Shown here one piece after another: positions 51,645-60,206 of a stretch of 64,000 bases of DNA. Position 1 is the stretch's first letter. Each line of letters starts with the position of its first letter. The DNA is taken from assembly GCF_004138335.1 (NCBI RefSeq), contig NZ_RYFW01000003.1, positions 62,001-126,000 on the forward strand. The letters run 5' to 3'. The stretch comes from Peristeroidobacter agariperforans (GTDB lineage Bacteria; Pseudomonadota; Gammaproteobacteria; Steroidobacterales; Steroidobacteraceae). The notes beneath the pieces were generated by a model. That model was given only the letters and a program-made list of their open reading frames with translations, was not told the DNA's origin and did not search any database. A program made the translations under genes and the position numbers.

Positions 51645-52790
51645 GTGCAGGAAATTAACGGTGATCCGGCGCTAGTTGCCATCGAGCGCGCCATCTACGA
51701 ATTACGTTGCGGCCGGGCTCTGTACTGCTGCGAGACGAAGCCTTCCGGGGCAGTTCGGCGCGGCATGCTCATCGCAGCCGTCGAGACAGCCACGCCAACT
51801 CTGCTTGTGCACCTGGAACGATTGGCAGGGCAAGACGGGCTGTCGCTGGCGATTACGCGCCAACGAGGTAACGCACTGGGGCTTGCCTCGTCTTCTTCAT
51901 CGAGTGCTGAGCAAGGTGCGCTGCTGTTGCGAGGATCGCAGCTGAGCTCCGTAGCGTTTGTGAAGCAACTCGCTGGCGTTCTGCCGAGCGATTCAGGCCC
52001 GATCGCATTGGATCGCCGCTTGGCGGTGGAGGCGGCCGATGCCATCGCCACCGCGAGCATGAAACTCGCCAAACAAGCCCGTCTGTTGCCGGCGGTATTG
52101 TTGGTCCCGTCGGCGCCGCTCGATCACGCGTTGACCATCACAACAGCTCAGCTGGAGCGATGGGAGCCGTCGACGAACGTCGAGCTGGAGCGCATCAGCG
52201 AAGCGCGCGTTCCTCTGGCGGGTCACGAAGATTGCCGGCTGGTGTTGTTTCGGGACAGCCGCGATGGGTCCGAGCACGTGGCCGTGCTCATCGGCGCGCC
52301 GAAGTCCGCCCCGGTCTCGGTGCGATTGCATTCGGCCTGTCTAACTGGAGACCTGCTCGCCAGTCTTCGCTGTGATTGCGGCGATCAATTGCGCAGCGGG
52401 GTCAAGCAGCTGGCGGCGGCCGGCGGCGGCGTGCTGCTGTACCTCGCGCAAGAGGGGCGCGGCATTGGCTTGGCAAACAAGCTGCGCGCCTACGAGTTGC
52501 AGGATACCGGCTTGGATACCATCGAGGCCGATGGTCGCTTGGGTTTCGGTGCGGACGAGCGTAGTTACGGCGTGGCGGCGAGCATGTTGAGACATCTAGG
52601 CATGACCCGCATCCAACTGCTGACCAACAACGTCGAGAAAATCGAAGCGCTGCGAAGTGCGGGCATCGAAGTCGTCGGCGGTCAACGTTTGATCGGCGCC
52701 GTGAATCGGCACAACGCCCGCTACGTGCATGCCAAGCGCGAGCGCGCCGGCCACCTCATGCCCGCGATCAATCTCGACGAGATTCTTTAG
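51645..52790 (+). CDS. RibBA-like protein: GTP cyclohydrolase II with degenerate DHBP-synthase half
   Basis: 381 residues from GTG 51645. The C-terminal half has all GCH II marks: VRLHSACLTGDLLASLRCDC with the zinc Cys residues, AQEGRGIGLANKLRAYELQD, DTIEADGRLGFGADERSYG. The N-terminal half follows the DHBP-synthase layout, but the acidic RENEGD catalytic loop is replaced by ETKPSGAVRRGML, so that activity is probably lost. It would supply a formyl- or diamino-pyrimidine phosphate for the cluster. The end overlaps the creatininase stop by 4 bp. Confidence 0.9.
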   Translation: MQEINGDPALVAIERAIYELRCGRALYCCETKPSGAVRRGMLIAAVETATPTLLVHLERLAGQDGLSLAITRQRGNALGLASSSSSSAEQGALLLRGSQLSSVAFVKQLAGVLPSDSGPIALDRRLAVEAADAIATASMKLAKQARLLPAVLLVPSAPLDHALTITTAQLERWEPSTNVELERISEARVPLAGHEDCRLVLFRDSRDGSEHVAVLIGAPKSAPVSVRLHSACLTGDLLASLRCDCGDQLRSGVKQLAAAGGGVLLYLAQEGRGIGLANKLRAYELQDTGLDTIEADGRLGFGADERSYGVAASMLRHLGMTRIQLLTNNVEKIEALRSAGIEVVGGQRLIGAVNRHNARYVHAKRERAGHLMPAINLDEIL

Positions 52791-53593
52791 TCACCGCGAT
52801 CGGGCTGCGGTCGCAACGTGGCTAGAGGAGTGGACTGACACTCGGCGATCAGCGCGGCTAACTGCTCGGCCAGATGGGACAACAGAATCGCGCCACGCTT
52901 CGCATCGCCTCGCGCTGCATTTCCGCAGACGCCATGTTCGTGGAGATCTTCGCTCATCCAGCCGAACCCGATCGGTTTTTCGGGGCCGAGCAGTTGGTTC
53001 CGCGCTGCCATGCCGTGAGTGAGGGCTCTGAAATCGGCCAATAGCTCCTGGCGAACCAGATCCGGCCTGAGATGCAGCAGCAACGATGTTTCCATCTCGC
53101 CGCCATGGATGCCGTGCCGTAATTCTTCGTCGCTGAACAGCCCGGGCGGGCTGCCAAACGAAAAGTAATTGGCCCGCAAGACCAGCATTTGCAGTTCCTG
53201 CCGCAAACGAAGCGCCGCGAGTTGTACGAGCGGAATGTTGCCGCCGTGCGTGTTGAGAATGATGAGCTTACGCAAACCGGCTCGCGCCACACTGCGGCCG
53301 ATCTCCAGCCAGGCGGCAAGCAACGGTTCAGCTGCGATGCTCAGCGTGCCTGCGAAGGAGGTGTGCTCGAGGCTATGACCGATGCTCATCGGTGGTAGCA
53401 CCAGCAGATCTTCTTGCACCCTCTGCATCGCCTCCCGCACCAGCCCCTGGGCAATGATTGCGTCGGTGGCGAGCGGCAGATGCGGGCCGTGCTGCTCCAC
53501 CGCGCTCACCGGCAGCAGCGCAACCGTCTGTTCGGGGTCCAGCCCGCACAGGTCGCGGGTGGTGCAATTCTCCCAATAGGTGGTGCTGATCAT
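52787..53593 (-). CDS. Creatininase-family amidohydrolase (ArfB/MftE-like)
   Basis: 268 residues from ATG 53593. Metal-binding motifs VSAVEQHGPHLPLATDA, LNTHGGNIPLV and HGGEMETS. In archaea, ArfB of this family deformylates the product of a GTP cyclohydrolase in flavin synthesis. The neighbouring GCH II and RibD reductase make an equivalent role attractive, though true GCH II needs no separate deformylase. Confidence 0.88.
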   Translation of the reverse strand: MISTTYWENCTTRDLCGLDPEQTVALLPVSAVEQHGPHLPLATDAIIAQGLVREAMQRVQEDLLVLPPMSIGHSLEHTSFAGTLSIAAEPLLAAWLEIGRSVARAGLRKLIILNTHGGNIPLVQLAALRLRQELQMLVLRANYFSFGSPPGLFSDEELRHGIHGGEMETSLLLHLRPDLVRQELLADFRALTHGMAARNQLLGPEKPIGFGWMSEDLHEHGVCGNAARGDAKRGAILLSHLAEQLAALIAECQSTPLATLRPQPDRGD

Positions 53594-53732
53594 CAGCGTA
53601 CTGTAACAACACATAGACCAAGCCACATCCCCGGCAGGCCGCATCCACCACCAGCGTATTTCGCGACGCAGCTCGCCCGATCGTGCGCTGTCCGTATCCG
53701 ACCGTCCGCTGTCCTGCTGACAGCTTGCGGCG

Positions 53733-54119
53733 ATGTACGGCGACACGGAGCCTATCCGCATGTCGACTACATCCTCGTTCGCGAAGCTCCCGCCACCACC
53801 TTACTACACCGTCATCTTCTCCTCGCGACGGACCGAGGGCGACAATGGCTACGCCGAGACTGCGGATCGAATGGTCGAACTCGCGGCCGTTCAGCCCGGA
53901 TTTCTCGGCGTTGAGAGCTCGCGCGGCGCCGATGGATTCGGCATCACCGTTTCCTACTGGCAAAGTATCGAGAGCATCCTGGACTGGCGCGCTCAGATGG
54001 AGCATCGTGTCGCTCAACGCAATGGAAAAGCGCTCTGGTACGAACACTTCGAGGTTCGGATTGCTAAAGTGGAGCGCGCGTACGCAAAACGCGTGGACGC
54101 CTCCTTGTCGGCGCCATGA
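53733..54119 (+). CDS. Antibiotic biosynthesis monooxygenase (ABM) domain protein
   Basis: 128 residues; an ATG at 53760 gives 119. Ferredoxin-like ABM fold: YYTVIFSSRRTEGDNGY, VQPGFLGVESSRG, YWQSIESILDWRAQMEHR, WYEHFEVRIAKVER. Small dimeric proteins of this type oxidise or degrade aromatic compounds or have lost activity. Confidence 0.8.
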   Translation: MYGDTEPIRMSTTSSFAKLPPPPYYTVIFSSRRTEGDNGYAETADRMVELAAVQPGFLGVESSRGADGFGITVSYWQSIESILDWRAQMEHRVAQRNGKALWYEHFEVRIAKVERAYAKRVDASLSAP

Positions 54120-54161
54120 ACCGAGGACAGCGTTCGCCAGGCCGTATTCGAGGAACAGCGA

Positions 54162-54653
54162 ATGCTCACTTTGCCGAAAGTCGTCGAACGCCCGGCATCG
54201 CCATACATCGCCGCGCGGGCGCATGTAACACTGCCGTTCGACCAAGAGATTCCGCTGATTCTGCAGCGTCTGTTCGCTCATCTGCGTGAGCGCGGGCTGA
54301 AGGAAGCCGGTCCGGTATTTTTCAAGCATAACCGCATTGCCATGCCGGACATCGACATGGAGTTTGGGGTTCCAGTGGACCGCGTAGTGAGCACGCAAGG
54401 CGAGTTCGTGAGCGGAGTTCTCCCGGCCGGGCGCTATGCGGAGATCACATATTTCGGACCCTACGATGATCTCACGACCGTGAATGGCGTTCTCATCGGG
54501 TGGGCGCGTCAAGCCGGGCTGACGTTCGACGCCCGAGTAGAAGCGGGCGGGGAATGGTTTGCGAATCGGGCGGAGATCTATCACAACAGCCCGGAGGAGG
54601 AACCCGATCCGCAGAAGTGGCAGACCACCGTGTCGATCAAGCTGAAGGATTGA
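54162..54653 (+). CDS. GyrI-like/AraC effector-binding domain protein
   Basis: 163 residues with GAGGAA upstream of ATG 54162. GyrI-like small-molecule-binding fold: DQEIPLILQRLFAHLRERGL, EFGVPVDRVV, LPAGRYAEITYFGPYDDL, WFANRAEIYHN. A stand-alone domain that probably binds or hydrolyses hydrophobic compounds. Confidence 0.85.
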   Translation: MLTLPKVVERPASPYIAARAHVTLPFDQEIPLILQRLFAHLRERGLKEAGPVFFKHNRIAMPDIDMEFGVPVDRVVSTQGEFVSGVLPAGRYAEITYFGPYDDLTTVNGVLIGWARQAGLTFDARVEAGGEWFANRAEIYHNSPEEEPDPQKWQTTVSIKLKD

Positions 54654-54724
54654 GTCCACTCCGCGCGCTCTCGTCATGGACATTTCTGGAGTCGATCGCC
54701 GGCCTGTGCTTGCCAGCATCTGCT

Positions 54725-55486
54725 TCAGCGTACGTGTCGGATGAACGGGCTGTGCACCGGCGCGCCCGGGCGAAGTTTTCCTTGCTCATCCCAGTCTTCT
54801 CGGGCGTTGAACGAAACGATCCGCCGCGATTGCAAGCTTTGAAAGCTCGATGCATGTTCCACTAATCGCGCCGTCAACAGCAGCCGCTGACGCTCTTCAT
54901 CGTCGGCGACGCGGCCGCGACGAACGTCAGTGATGATCATGGGCTCGAGCACCGTATAGCCGACATAGTGCAGGGAGTAGTGTATTGGCCAAAGGATGAG
55001 CTGCGTATCGCCTTCGCGACCATCGGGCGAGCAGGCTGCCTGCGATGAGCCTGCAGTCACCGAGAGCAGGGCGCGCTTGCCGGCGCAGGCGCCGTCATGG
55101 AAGCGTCGCTGGCTCGAGTAGAACTTGCCATAGACGAACACGCGATCCATCCAGCCCTTCAGTATTGCGGGCATGCCGAACCACCACAGCGGGAACTGCA
55201 GCACCAGCAGATCTGCCCAAAGCAACTGATCGATCTGTTCTTGTACGTCTGGTGCGAGAGCATCCTCCCGTGAACTGAAACGTTGCTCGGTCTGCGCATC
55301 GAAGCGGGACCAGTCGGCGCGCCGCTGAAAATGTCTGGCGTGCTCATCGGGTGCGAACGATTGCGCGTAGAGATCCGACAGGCGCACTTGATGCCCTTGC
55401 GCCTCGAGAGCTCGCTGACTAGTGTGCGCAAGGTGCGCGTTGTATGAGTGCGCTTCGGGATGCGCAAGCACGATCAAGGTATTCAT
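54725..55486 (-). CDS. NAD(P)H quinone oxidoreductase, flavodoxin-like fold
   Basis: 253 residues. VLAHPEAHSYNAHLAHTSQR at the start, LVLQFPLWWFGMPAILKGWMDRVF in the middle, and FMN-site TAGSSQAACSPDG, as in NQO1/KefF-type reductases. Divergent from an HxlR regulator, a common pairing for quinone or aldehyde stress response. Confidence 0.92.
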   Translation of the reverse strand: MNTLIVLAHPEAHSYNAHLAHTSQRALEAQGHQVRLSDLYAQSFAPDEHARHFQRRADWSRFDAQTEQRFSSREDALAPDVQEQIDQLLWADLLVLQFPLWWFGMPAILKGWMDRVFVYGKFYSSQRRFHDGACAGKRALLSVTAGSSQAACSPDGREGDTQLILWPIHYSLHYVGYTVLEPMIITDVRRGRVADDEERQRLLLTARLVEHASSFQSLQSRRIVSFNAREDWDEQGKLRPGAPVHSPFIRHVR

Positions 55487-55560
55487 GGCGGGTTCCGATA
55501 GTGGGAGGCACGTCCGCCGACGTCAATTACGCACCTGAAGGTGCCTATCCGGTGAAGACG

Positions 55561-55950
55561 ATGCAGCGTAAAGTCGGTGATGTTTATGACTCGACCTGTT
55601 CAGCACGCGATGCGCTCGAGCTGATCGCCTCGAAATGGGCGATGCTGATTCTGCCAGCACTCGCGCAAGGGCCGATGCGCACCGCGCAGCTGCGCCGGAA
55701 AATCGGCGGGATCTCACAGAAGGTGCTGACGCAGACGTTGCGGGCGTTGGAGCGCAACGGCTTGATCGTTCGTACCGAGATGCCGGCACGCCGCCGCCAC
55801 GTCGAGTATCGGCTGAGCCGACTTGGGCTATCGCTAAGCGGTGCGTTGGCGGTCCTCGATCGCTGGGCCGAAAGACACTTTCCAGAGCTTGACCTCGCTC
55901 GCGAACGATACGATGCGCAGCAGAGGAGCGGGCCCAAGTATCCGATGTGA
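55561..55950 (+). CDS. HxlR-family transcriptional regulator
   Basis: 129 residues from ATG 55561. Winged helix with Cys near residue 11 (YDSTCSARDALELI), SKWAMLILPALAQGPMRTAQ, GISQKVLTQTLRALERNGLI, and wing PARRRHVEYRLSRLG. HxlR proteins with an N-terminal Cys often sense quinones or aldehydes and repress the divergent reductase gene, here 74 bp away. Confidence 0.9.
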   Translation: MQRKVGDVYDSTCSARDALELIASKWAMLILPALAQGPMRTAQLRRKIGGISQKVLTQTLRALERNGLIVRTEMPARRRHVEYRLSRLGLSLSGALAVLDRWAERHFPELDLARERYDAQQRSGPKYPM

Positions 55951-55956
55951 ATGGAT

Positions 55957-56721
55957 TCAAGTCCGGTTGACGGAGACCCCGCCATCGACGAGGAGTGCTG
56001 TCCCCGTCGTAAAGGACGAGGCATCGGACGCGAGGTAGAGCACAGAGCGCGCGATTTCCTCTGGGGTCGCGATGCGTTTGAGCGCATGCAGGCCTGCAAC
56101 GAAGCTGCGTCCGGCCGCAGTGCCGATCATGGGTTGAGCCATCGGCGTGTCCGTGCCTCCTGGCAGGATCGCGTTCACCCGAAGGCCTTTGCCGCCAAAT
56201 TCGGCGGCAAGCGCCTGCGTAAGGCCAATCAGTCCTGACTTGCTCGCCGCGTAAGCGGCCATGCCCGGCATACCGGCGGTGTAGCCAACGAAGGTCGATG
56301 TAAAGATCAGTGAGCCGCCGCCGCGTTCAAGCATTGCCGGAATCTGATACTTGGCTCCAAGAAACGCACTGGAGAGATTCGTCTCTACAATGGCGGTCCA
56401 GTCCGAGACTGAAACGTCGGGTGTTGCTTGCATTTCACCGAGAGCGCCGGCGTTGTTGAACGCCACATCAAGGCCGCCGAATCTCTCTACAGCTGCTTCC
56501 ACCAGCGCGAGAGCGAAGGTCTCGTCCCTGACATCGCCGGCGATTGCGACCGCGTGACCGCCGCATGCGGCGATCTCTGCGGCCAGTGCGTCCAGCGGCG
56601 CTCGACGCCGCGCGGCTACGATTACCTTGGCGCCCTCGCGCGCGAAAAGTTTCGCCGTTGCGTGGCCGATTCCGGAGCTGGCACCCGTGATGATTGCAAC
56701 TTTGTCGGCAAGCGCGGTCAT
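55957..56721 (-). CDS. Short-chain dehydrogenase/reductase
   Basis: 254 residues from ATG 56721. Classical SDR: IITGASSGIGHATAKL cofactor site, NNAGALGE, catalytic Ser in SLIFTSTFVG, and YAASKSGL with the Tyr-Lys pair; ends with GTALLVDGGVSVNRT. Substrate unknown. Confidence 0.93.
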   Translation of the reverse strand: MTALADKVAIITGASSGIGHATAKLFAREGAKVIVAARRRAPLDALAAEIAACGGHAVAIAGDVRDETFALALVEAAVERFGGLDVAFNNAGALGEMQATPDVSVSDWTAIVETNLSSAFLGAKYQIPAMLERGGGSLIFTSTFVGYTAGMPGMAAYAASKSGLIGLTQALAAEFGGKGLRVNAILPGGTDTPMAQPMIGTAAGRSFVAGLHALKRIATPEEIARSVLYLASDASSFTTGTALLVDGGVSVNRT

Positions 56722-57021
56722 GTCAACTCCACTTTGATGCAAGGCGTTGCTGGGCAGACTGCGGGTTCGCTCGCTCGACGTCACTCTGATTCTTGCTACT
56801 GTTCTCTATTCACCTCCGAAGCAATTCCAATCCCTGTCGCAGCCACTGCACAGCGCGTCGCGTGTTCCTACTGCGGATCGTCTCGTAAATCTGACGCTTC
56901 GACGCGAAATCGACGTGAGGTCGGATATCAGCCGCTAGACTCATGCCCCATGAATAAGTGCTCTGCACATGCACGGAAGCGCGGCAATGGAACGTCGGCG
57001 CGGCGCGCCACAGGAACTCCT

Positions 57022-57963
57022 ATGATTCGTTTGGTCTGCATCTTTTTGCTCGTCGCCGCTGTGCCTGCTTGCACTTCGAGCAGCGTCCGGACAGGCTCAC
57101 GCGACTGCGCGCACTGTCCAGAAATGGTCGTGGTGCCGGCAGGTACCGCAATTCTGGGCGCTGCCCCCGCCGATCCCTTTCGCAACCCCGACGAGACGCC
57201 TGCCCGAAGATATGAGATTCGCGCGCCGTTTGCGGTGAGCCGATATGAAGTTACGCGCGATCAGTACGAAGTCTTCGTGCGCGCGACAGGTCGCGCGATT
57301 GAGGGAGACTGCCTCACCGACCGTTCCAGCCGGGGCAACTGGGCATACGATGCGGGCACGACCTTCCGTGACCCGGGCTTCCCGCAACGGGGTGATCATC
57401 CCGTGGCTTGTGTGAGCTGGAACGATGCGCAGGCGTACGTGGCGTGGCTGAACGGGCAGACTGACGGCGGTTATCGACTGCTGACGGAAGTCGAATGGGA
57501 ATACGTGGCGCGTGCCTCGGCGTTGCAGAACTTCGTCTATCCGTGGGGCGACGATCCTGCCGGAGGCTGCCTCGTCGCTAATGGCTTCGACCAAACCACA
57601 ATGGCTGCATACGCGGGCATGGACAAGTCGGGGTACAAAGTATTCGACCCGTTGAGCTGTACCGACGGGTGGCTCAATACCGCACCCGTCGGCTCACTGG
57701 CAGCGAACAAGTTTGGGGTCTACGACATCATAGGAAACGTCGCCGAATGGATTGAAGATTGCTATAGCGCCTCGCATGAGGCGCTGCCGGACTCGGGCTT
57801 GCCTGCGACGCTGCAAGGCACGTGCTCACGCCGGATCGCCAAGGGCGGATCGTGGGGCACGCTCGCGCACAACCTGCGTACCGCGGAGCGCGTGCCTTAT
57901 CCCGCCACACATCGCGACGACTCCATCGGCATTCGCGTTGCAAAGACGTTGCGCCGACCTTAG
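57022..57963 (+). CDS. SUMF1/formylglycine-generating-enzyme-like lipoprotein
   Basis: 313 residues from ATG 57022. N-terminal lipoprotein signal with lipobox VPAC (Cys near residue 16). FGE-sulfatase domain: EMVVVPAGTAILGA, YEVTRDQYEVFVRATG, VACVSWNDAQAYVAWL, YRLLTEVEWEYVARA, NVAEWIEDCY, RIAKGGSWG. The paired catalytic cysteines of true formylglycine-generating enzymes are not evident, so it may be a non-catalytic or C-type-lectin-like member. 300 bp upstream (56722-57021) no gene was found. Confidence 0.88.
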   Translation: MIRLVCIFLLVAAVPACTSSSVRTGSRDCAHCPEMVVVPAGTAILGAAPADPFRNPDETPARRYEIRAPFAVSRYEVTRDQYEVFVRATGRAIEGDCLTDRSSRGNWAYDAGTTFRDPGFPQRGDHPVACVSWNDAQAYVAWLNGQTDGGYRLLTEVEWEYVARASALQNFVYPWGDDPAGGCLVANGFDQTTMAAYAGMDKSGYKVFDPLSCTDGWLNTAPVGSLAANKFGVYDIIGNVAEWIEDCYSASHEALPDSGLPATLQGTCSRRIAKGGSWGTLAHNLRTAERVPYPATHRDDSIGIRVAKTLRRP

Positions 57964-58734
57964 TGATCAAACAGGCGAGCGGCACGAAGGTGGCGCACCC
58001 ACGGCCGCTTTGCCGGCATGTGTCCAGCTGTGTACGCAGGCTCACGTCGGAATCACGCACGAAGAATGTGGTGTCGGATTGCGGCAGGATTTCGATTTCG
58101 TCGTGGTATTCATTCGCGTGGGAGAAGAGGCGGCCGTCGTGCGCGCGCATCGTCCATACCCCCCGTCAAGCTCGTAATCACCCTCGTAACGTTGCAGCGT
58201 TTCCGCAGCGATGGGCGCCGGTTCGCGCACGAGCGGAGAGACATAGGGCATGCCGAGTGCAATCGTGCTGAGTCCACGAGCCAGCCGCATCGCGTCGCTA
58301 GCGACATTGTTCGTGAGCACGATCGTCGTCAGTTGTTCGTCCGGCATGAGGCTAAAACTGCTGCTGAAGCCGGGGACACGTCCGCCATGTTCGATGATGC
58401 GCCCCTGCGGCGCGTGGGCAATTTCAAATGGAACCAACCAACCATAGCCGTAACCGGCTTTGACAGGCTGCCACATCCGCTCCAGAGTGTGCCGCGGCAG
58501 CAGAGTGGAGCGCCTCAAGGCTTCGCTCCACCTTTGCAGGTCTTCAACCGTGGAATACATCGCGCCGGCCGAGAACGACCATAGCGGATCCAAAGGGCGG
58601 GTGCTGTTCCGAAAGTCTTTATGGGCATCCGACTCATAACCGCTTGCCCGGGCGGGCATCAGTAATGGCGTCATGAGGTCGGCCGTAACGTTCGATCCGG
58701 GCGGCACATCGTCCAGTCGGCTGCGCGGCGCCAT
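57964..58734 (-). pseudogene. Truncated, frameshifted serine hydrolase (beta-lactamase/PBP4-like)
   Basis: The frame from 58734 covers only the C-terminal half of a beta-lactamase-related hydrolase: GAMYSTVEDLQRWSEALR, GYGYGWLVPF, IIEHGGRVPGFSSSFSLMPD (HGG motif) and LTNNVASDAMRLARGL. The SxxK and YxN motifs are missing. A run of six C near 58158-58163 shifts the frame; the adjacent frame carries on with EIEILPQSDTTFFVRDSDV, a DUF3471-like tail. Neither end is intact. Confidence 0.7.
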
Positions 58735-58993
58735 GGCTTTGCATGCCTACCTATCAAGCGGCGAGGAAAGTCAGCAGCAGCAGGCTGTCGAGCATCTGCG
58801 CAACGCGCCAGCGTATTGGGACGAAGTCGTGGCTATCACAAGACCCTTGTATCGCGACATGAAGCTCACGCATTACAACCACAACTTCTACGTGCCGAAC
58901 GACGACAATCTGTTCCATTGGGCACTGATCCGCGATGAGGTGGCGCGCGACGTGGAAATTGCTGCCGGGAGTAAGGCGAAGGAGGCGCACTGA
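58735..58993 (+). pseudogene. C-terminal fragment of an unidentified protein
   Basis: About 85 residues read well as protein (AVEHLRNAPAYWDEVVAITR, YNHNFYVPNDDNLFHWALIR, DEVARDVEIA), with strong codon bias but no plausible full-length start: the frame enters from the truncated hydrolase on the other strand. It looks like the tail of a larger gene cut off at about 58735. Family not recognised. Confidence 0.5.
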
Positions 58994-59239
58994 TCGTGGA
59001 CGCAGGTCGATCTGTTGATCAGCTTCAGTGGCCCGCCATGACCGTCGCCGTGCTGGCAGCATGGCTCGCGGCTTCACGAACACCTCAAGCCTCCGGTCAA
59101 GTGCCGGCAGCATCGGAGAGTTCCTTGCGCGGGGCGTGCCGTGACATGAAAGTTCACGCAAAAGGGTACACGCTGTTCTGCGGTCGCGGGTTTAGCGTAC
59201 GTAGGGAGGCGCTGAGACCGTTTGCGTTATGATTGCTGC
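58994..59239. other. Non-coding stretch
   Basis: Open frames on both strands here have no recognisable domain and poor start signals. Nothing else seen. Confidence 0.4.
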
Positions 59240-60040
59240 ATGGCTGACTGTGCATTCGATTCGCCGTTCTCGGAGGCTGCGCACTTCTACGATTTTCGCG
59301 CGCCTTATGCTTCGCAGGCGCTTACGTATGTGCGGGATGCAATCGGGATCGGCCAGTCATCGCGCGCCCTGGACTTAGGATGCGGGCCTGGCACGATCGC
59401 CATTCCGCTTTCGCAAATGGTCGGACAGGTGCTTGCGATCGATCCGAGTGAAGACATGCTCAATCAAGGTCGGATTCGCAGTGCAAGGGCGAACTGTCGC
59501 AATATCGCGTGGCTCTGCGCGCGCGCCGAGGAGGTCACTGAGGCGCTTGGGATATTCGATGTCGTGACGATGGGGCAGTCGTTTCACTGGATGGATCGGG
59601 ACACCGTTCTGCGCCGCCTGGCGGCAATAATTGCTTCTGATGGTGGCTTGGCACTGATCAGTCCCGGTCAGCGGCGACCGCAAGAGAGCTGGGAGGCGCT
59701 GGCGGGTGAGGTGATCGTGCGCTACCTCGGTCCTCGTGCGCGACATCCCCAGATGAATCCGGAGCCGGAAAACGAGCCTTCGCTGCTCCGCTCAGGCACA
59801 TTTTCGCGATTCACGGTAAGAGAGTTTTCGATGCAGTTCGAGCGCGATGTGCCTTCCATCATTGGGAACATTTACTCGATGTCGACATCGCCGAGATCCG
59901 CGTTCGGCGATCGCGCCGCGCTGTTTGAACGAGACCTGACCGAATCCCTGTTGCGTTTAAATCCGTCGGGAGTCTTCAAGGAACAGTTGGAAACCCAAGT
60001 GGTGATAGCGCGAAAGCAGGACATGGAATTCATCGGATAG
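59240..60040 (+). CDS. Class I SAM-dependent methyltransferase
   Basis: 266 residues from ATG 59240 (a TTG six codons earlier is in frame). Motif I LDLGCGPGTIAIPLSQ, VLAIDPSEDML, VVTMGQSFHWMDRDTVL, as in Methyltransf_11/yeast Tmt1-like small-molecule methyltransferases. Stands alone among fragments. Confidence 0.9.
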   Translation: MADCAFDSPFSEAAHFYDFRAPYASQALTYVRDAIGIGQSSRALDLGCGPGTIAIPLSQMVGQVLAIDPSEDMLNQGRIRSARANCRNIAWLCARAEEVTEALGIFDVVTMGQSFHWMDRDTVLRRLAAIIASDGGLALISPGQRRPQESWEALAGEVIVRYLGPRARHPQMNPEPENEPSLLRSGTFSRFTVREFSMQFERDVPSIIGNIYSMSTSPRSAFGDRAALFERDLTESLLRLNPSGVFKEQLETQVVIARKQDMEFIG

Positions 60041-60054
60041 ATGAGGATTTACGC

Positions 60055-60200
60055 ACTGTCCCGATCCTCGCCCGTCCTTGGGGCGGCCCAGAACGACGGC
60101 TTTCGAGGTTCGCATCTTGCCGTTGATCAGATCGCAGTCCTGGATCGTGAGCGCCATCTGCTCGGACTGGCGCAAGGCCGAGAAGAATCGGGACAGGCAT
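60055..60200 (-). pseudogene. Third integrase fragment
   Basis: About 145 bp similar to 6003-6155 in the left integrase. The minus strand reads MRQSEQMALTIQDCDLINGK, against LRQSEQIALTLQDCDLINGR, and the next bases (CCCGATCCTCGCCCGTC) are shared. Covers the first catalytic Arg box only. No tRNA repeat seen here. Confidence 0.75.
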
Positions 60201-60206
60201 CACGCC

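Noticed and set aside
47397-53593. Primary riboflavin biosynthesis operon
   Set aside because: No ribE/ribH and no deaminase domain; the presence of glycosyl- and methyltransferases points to another product.
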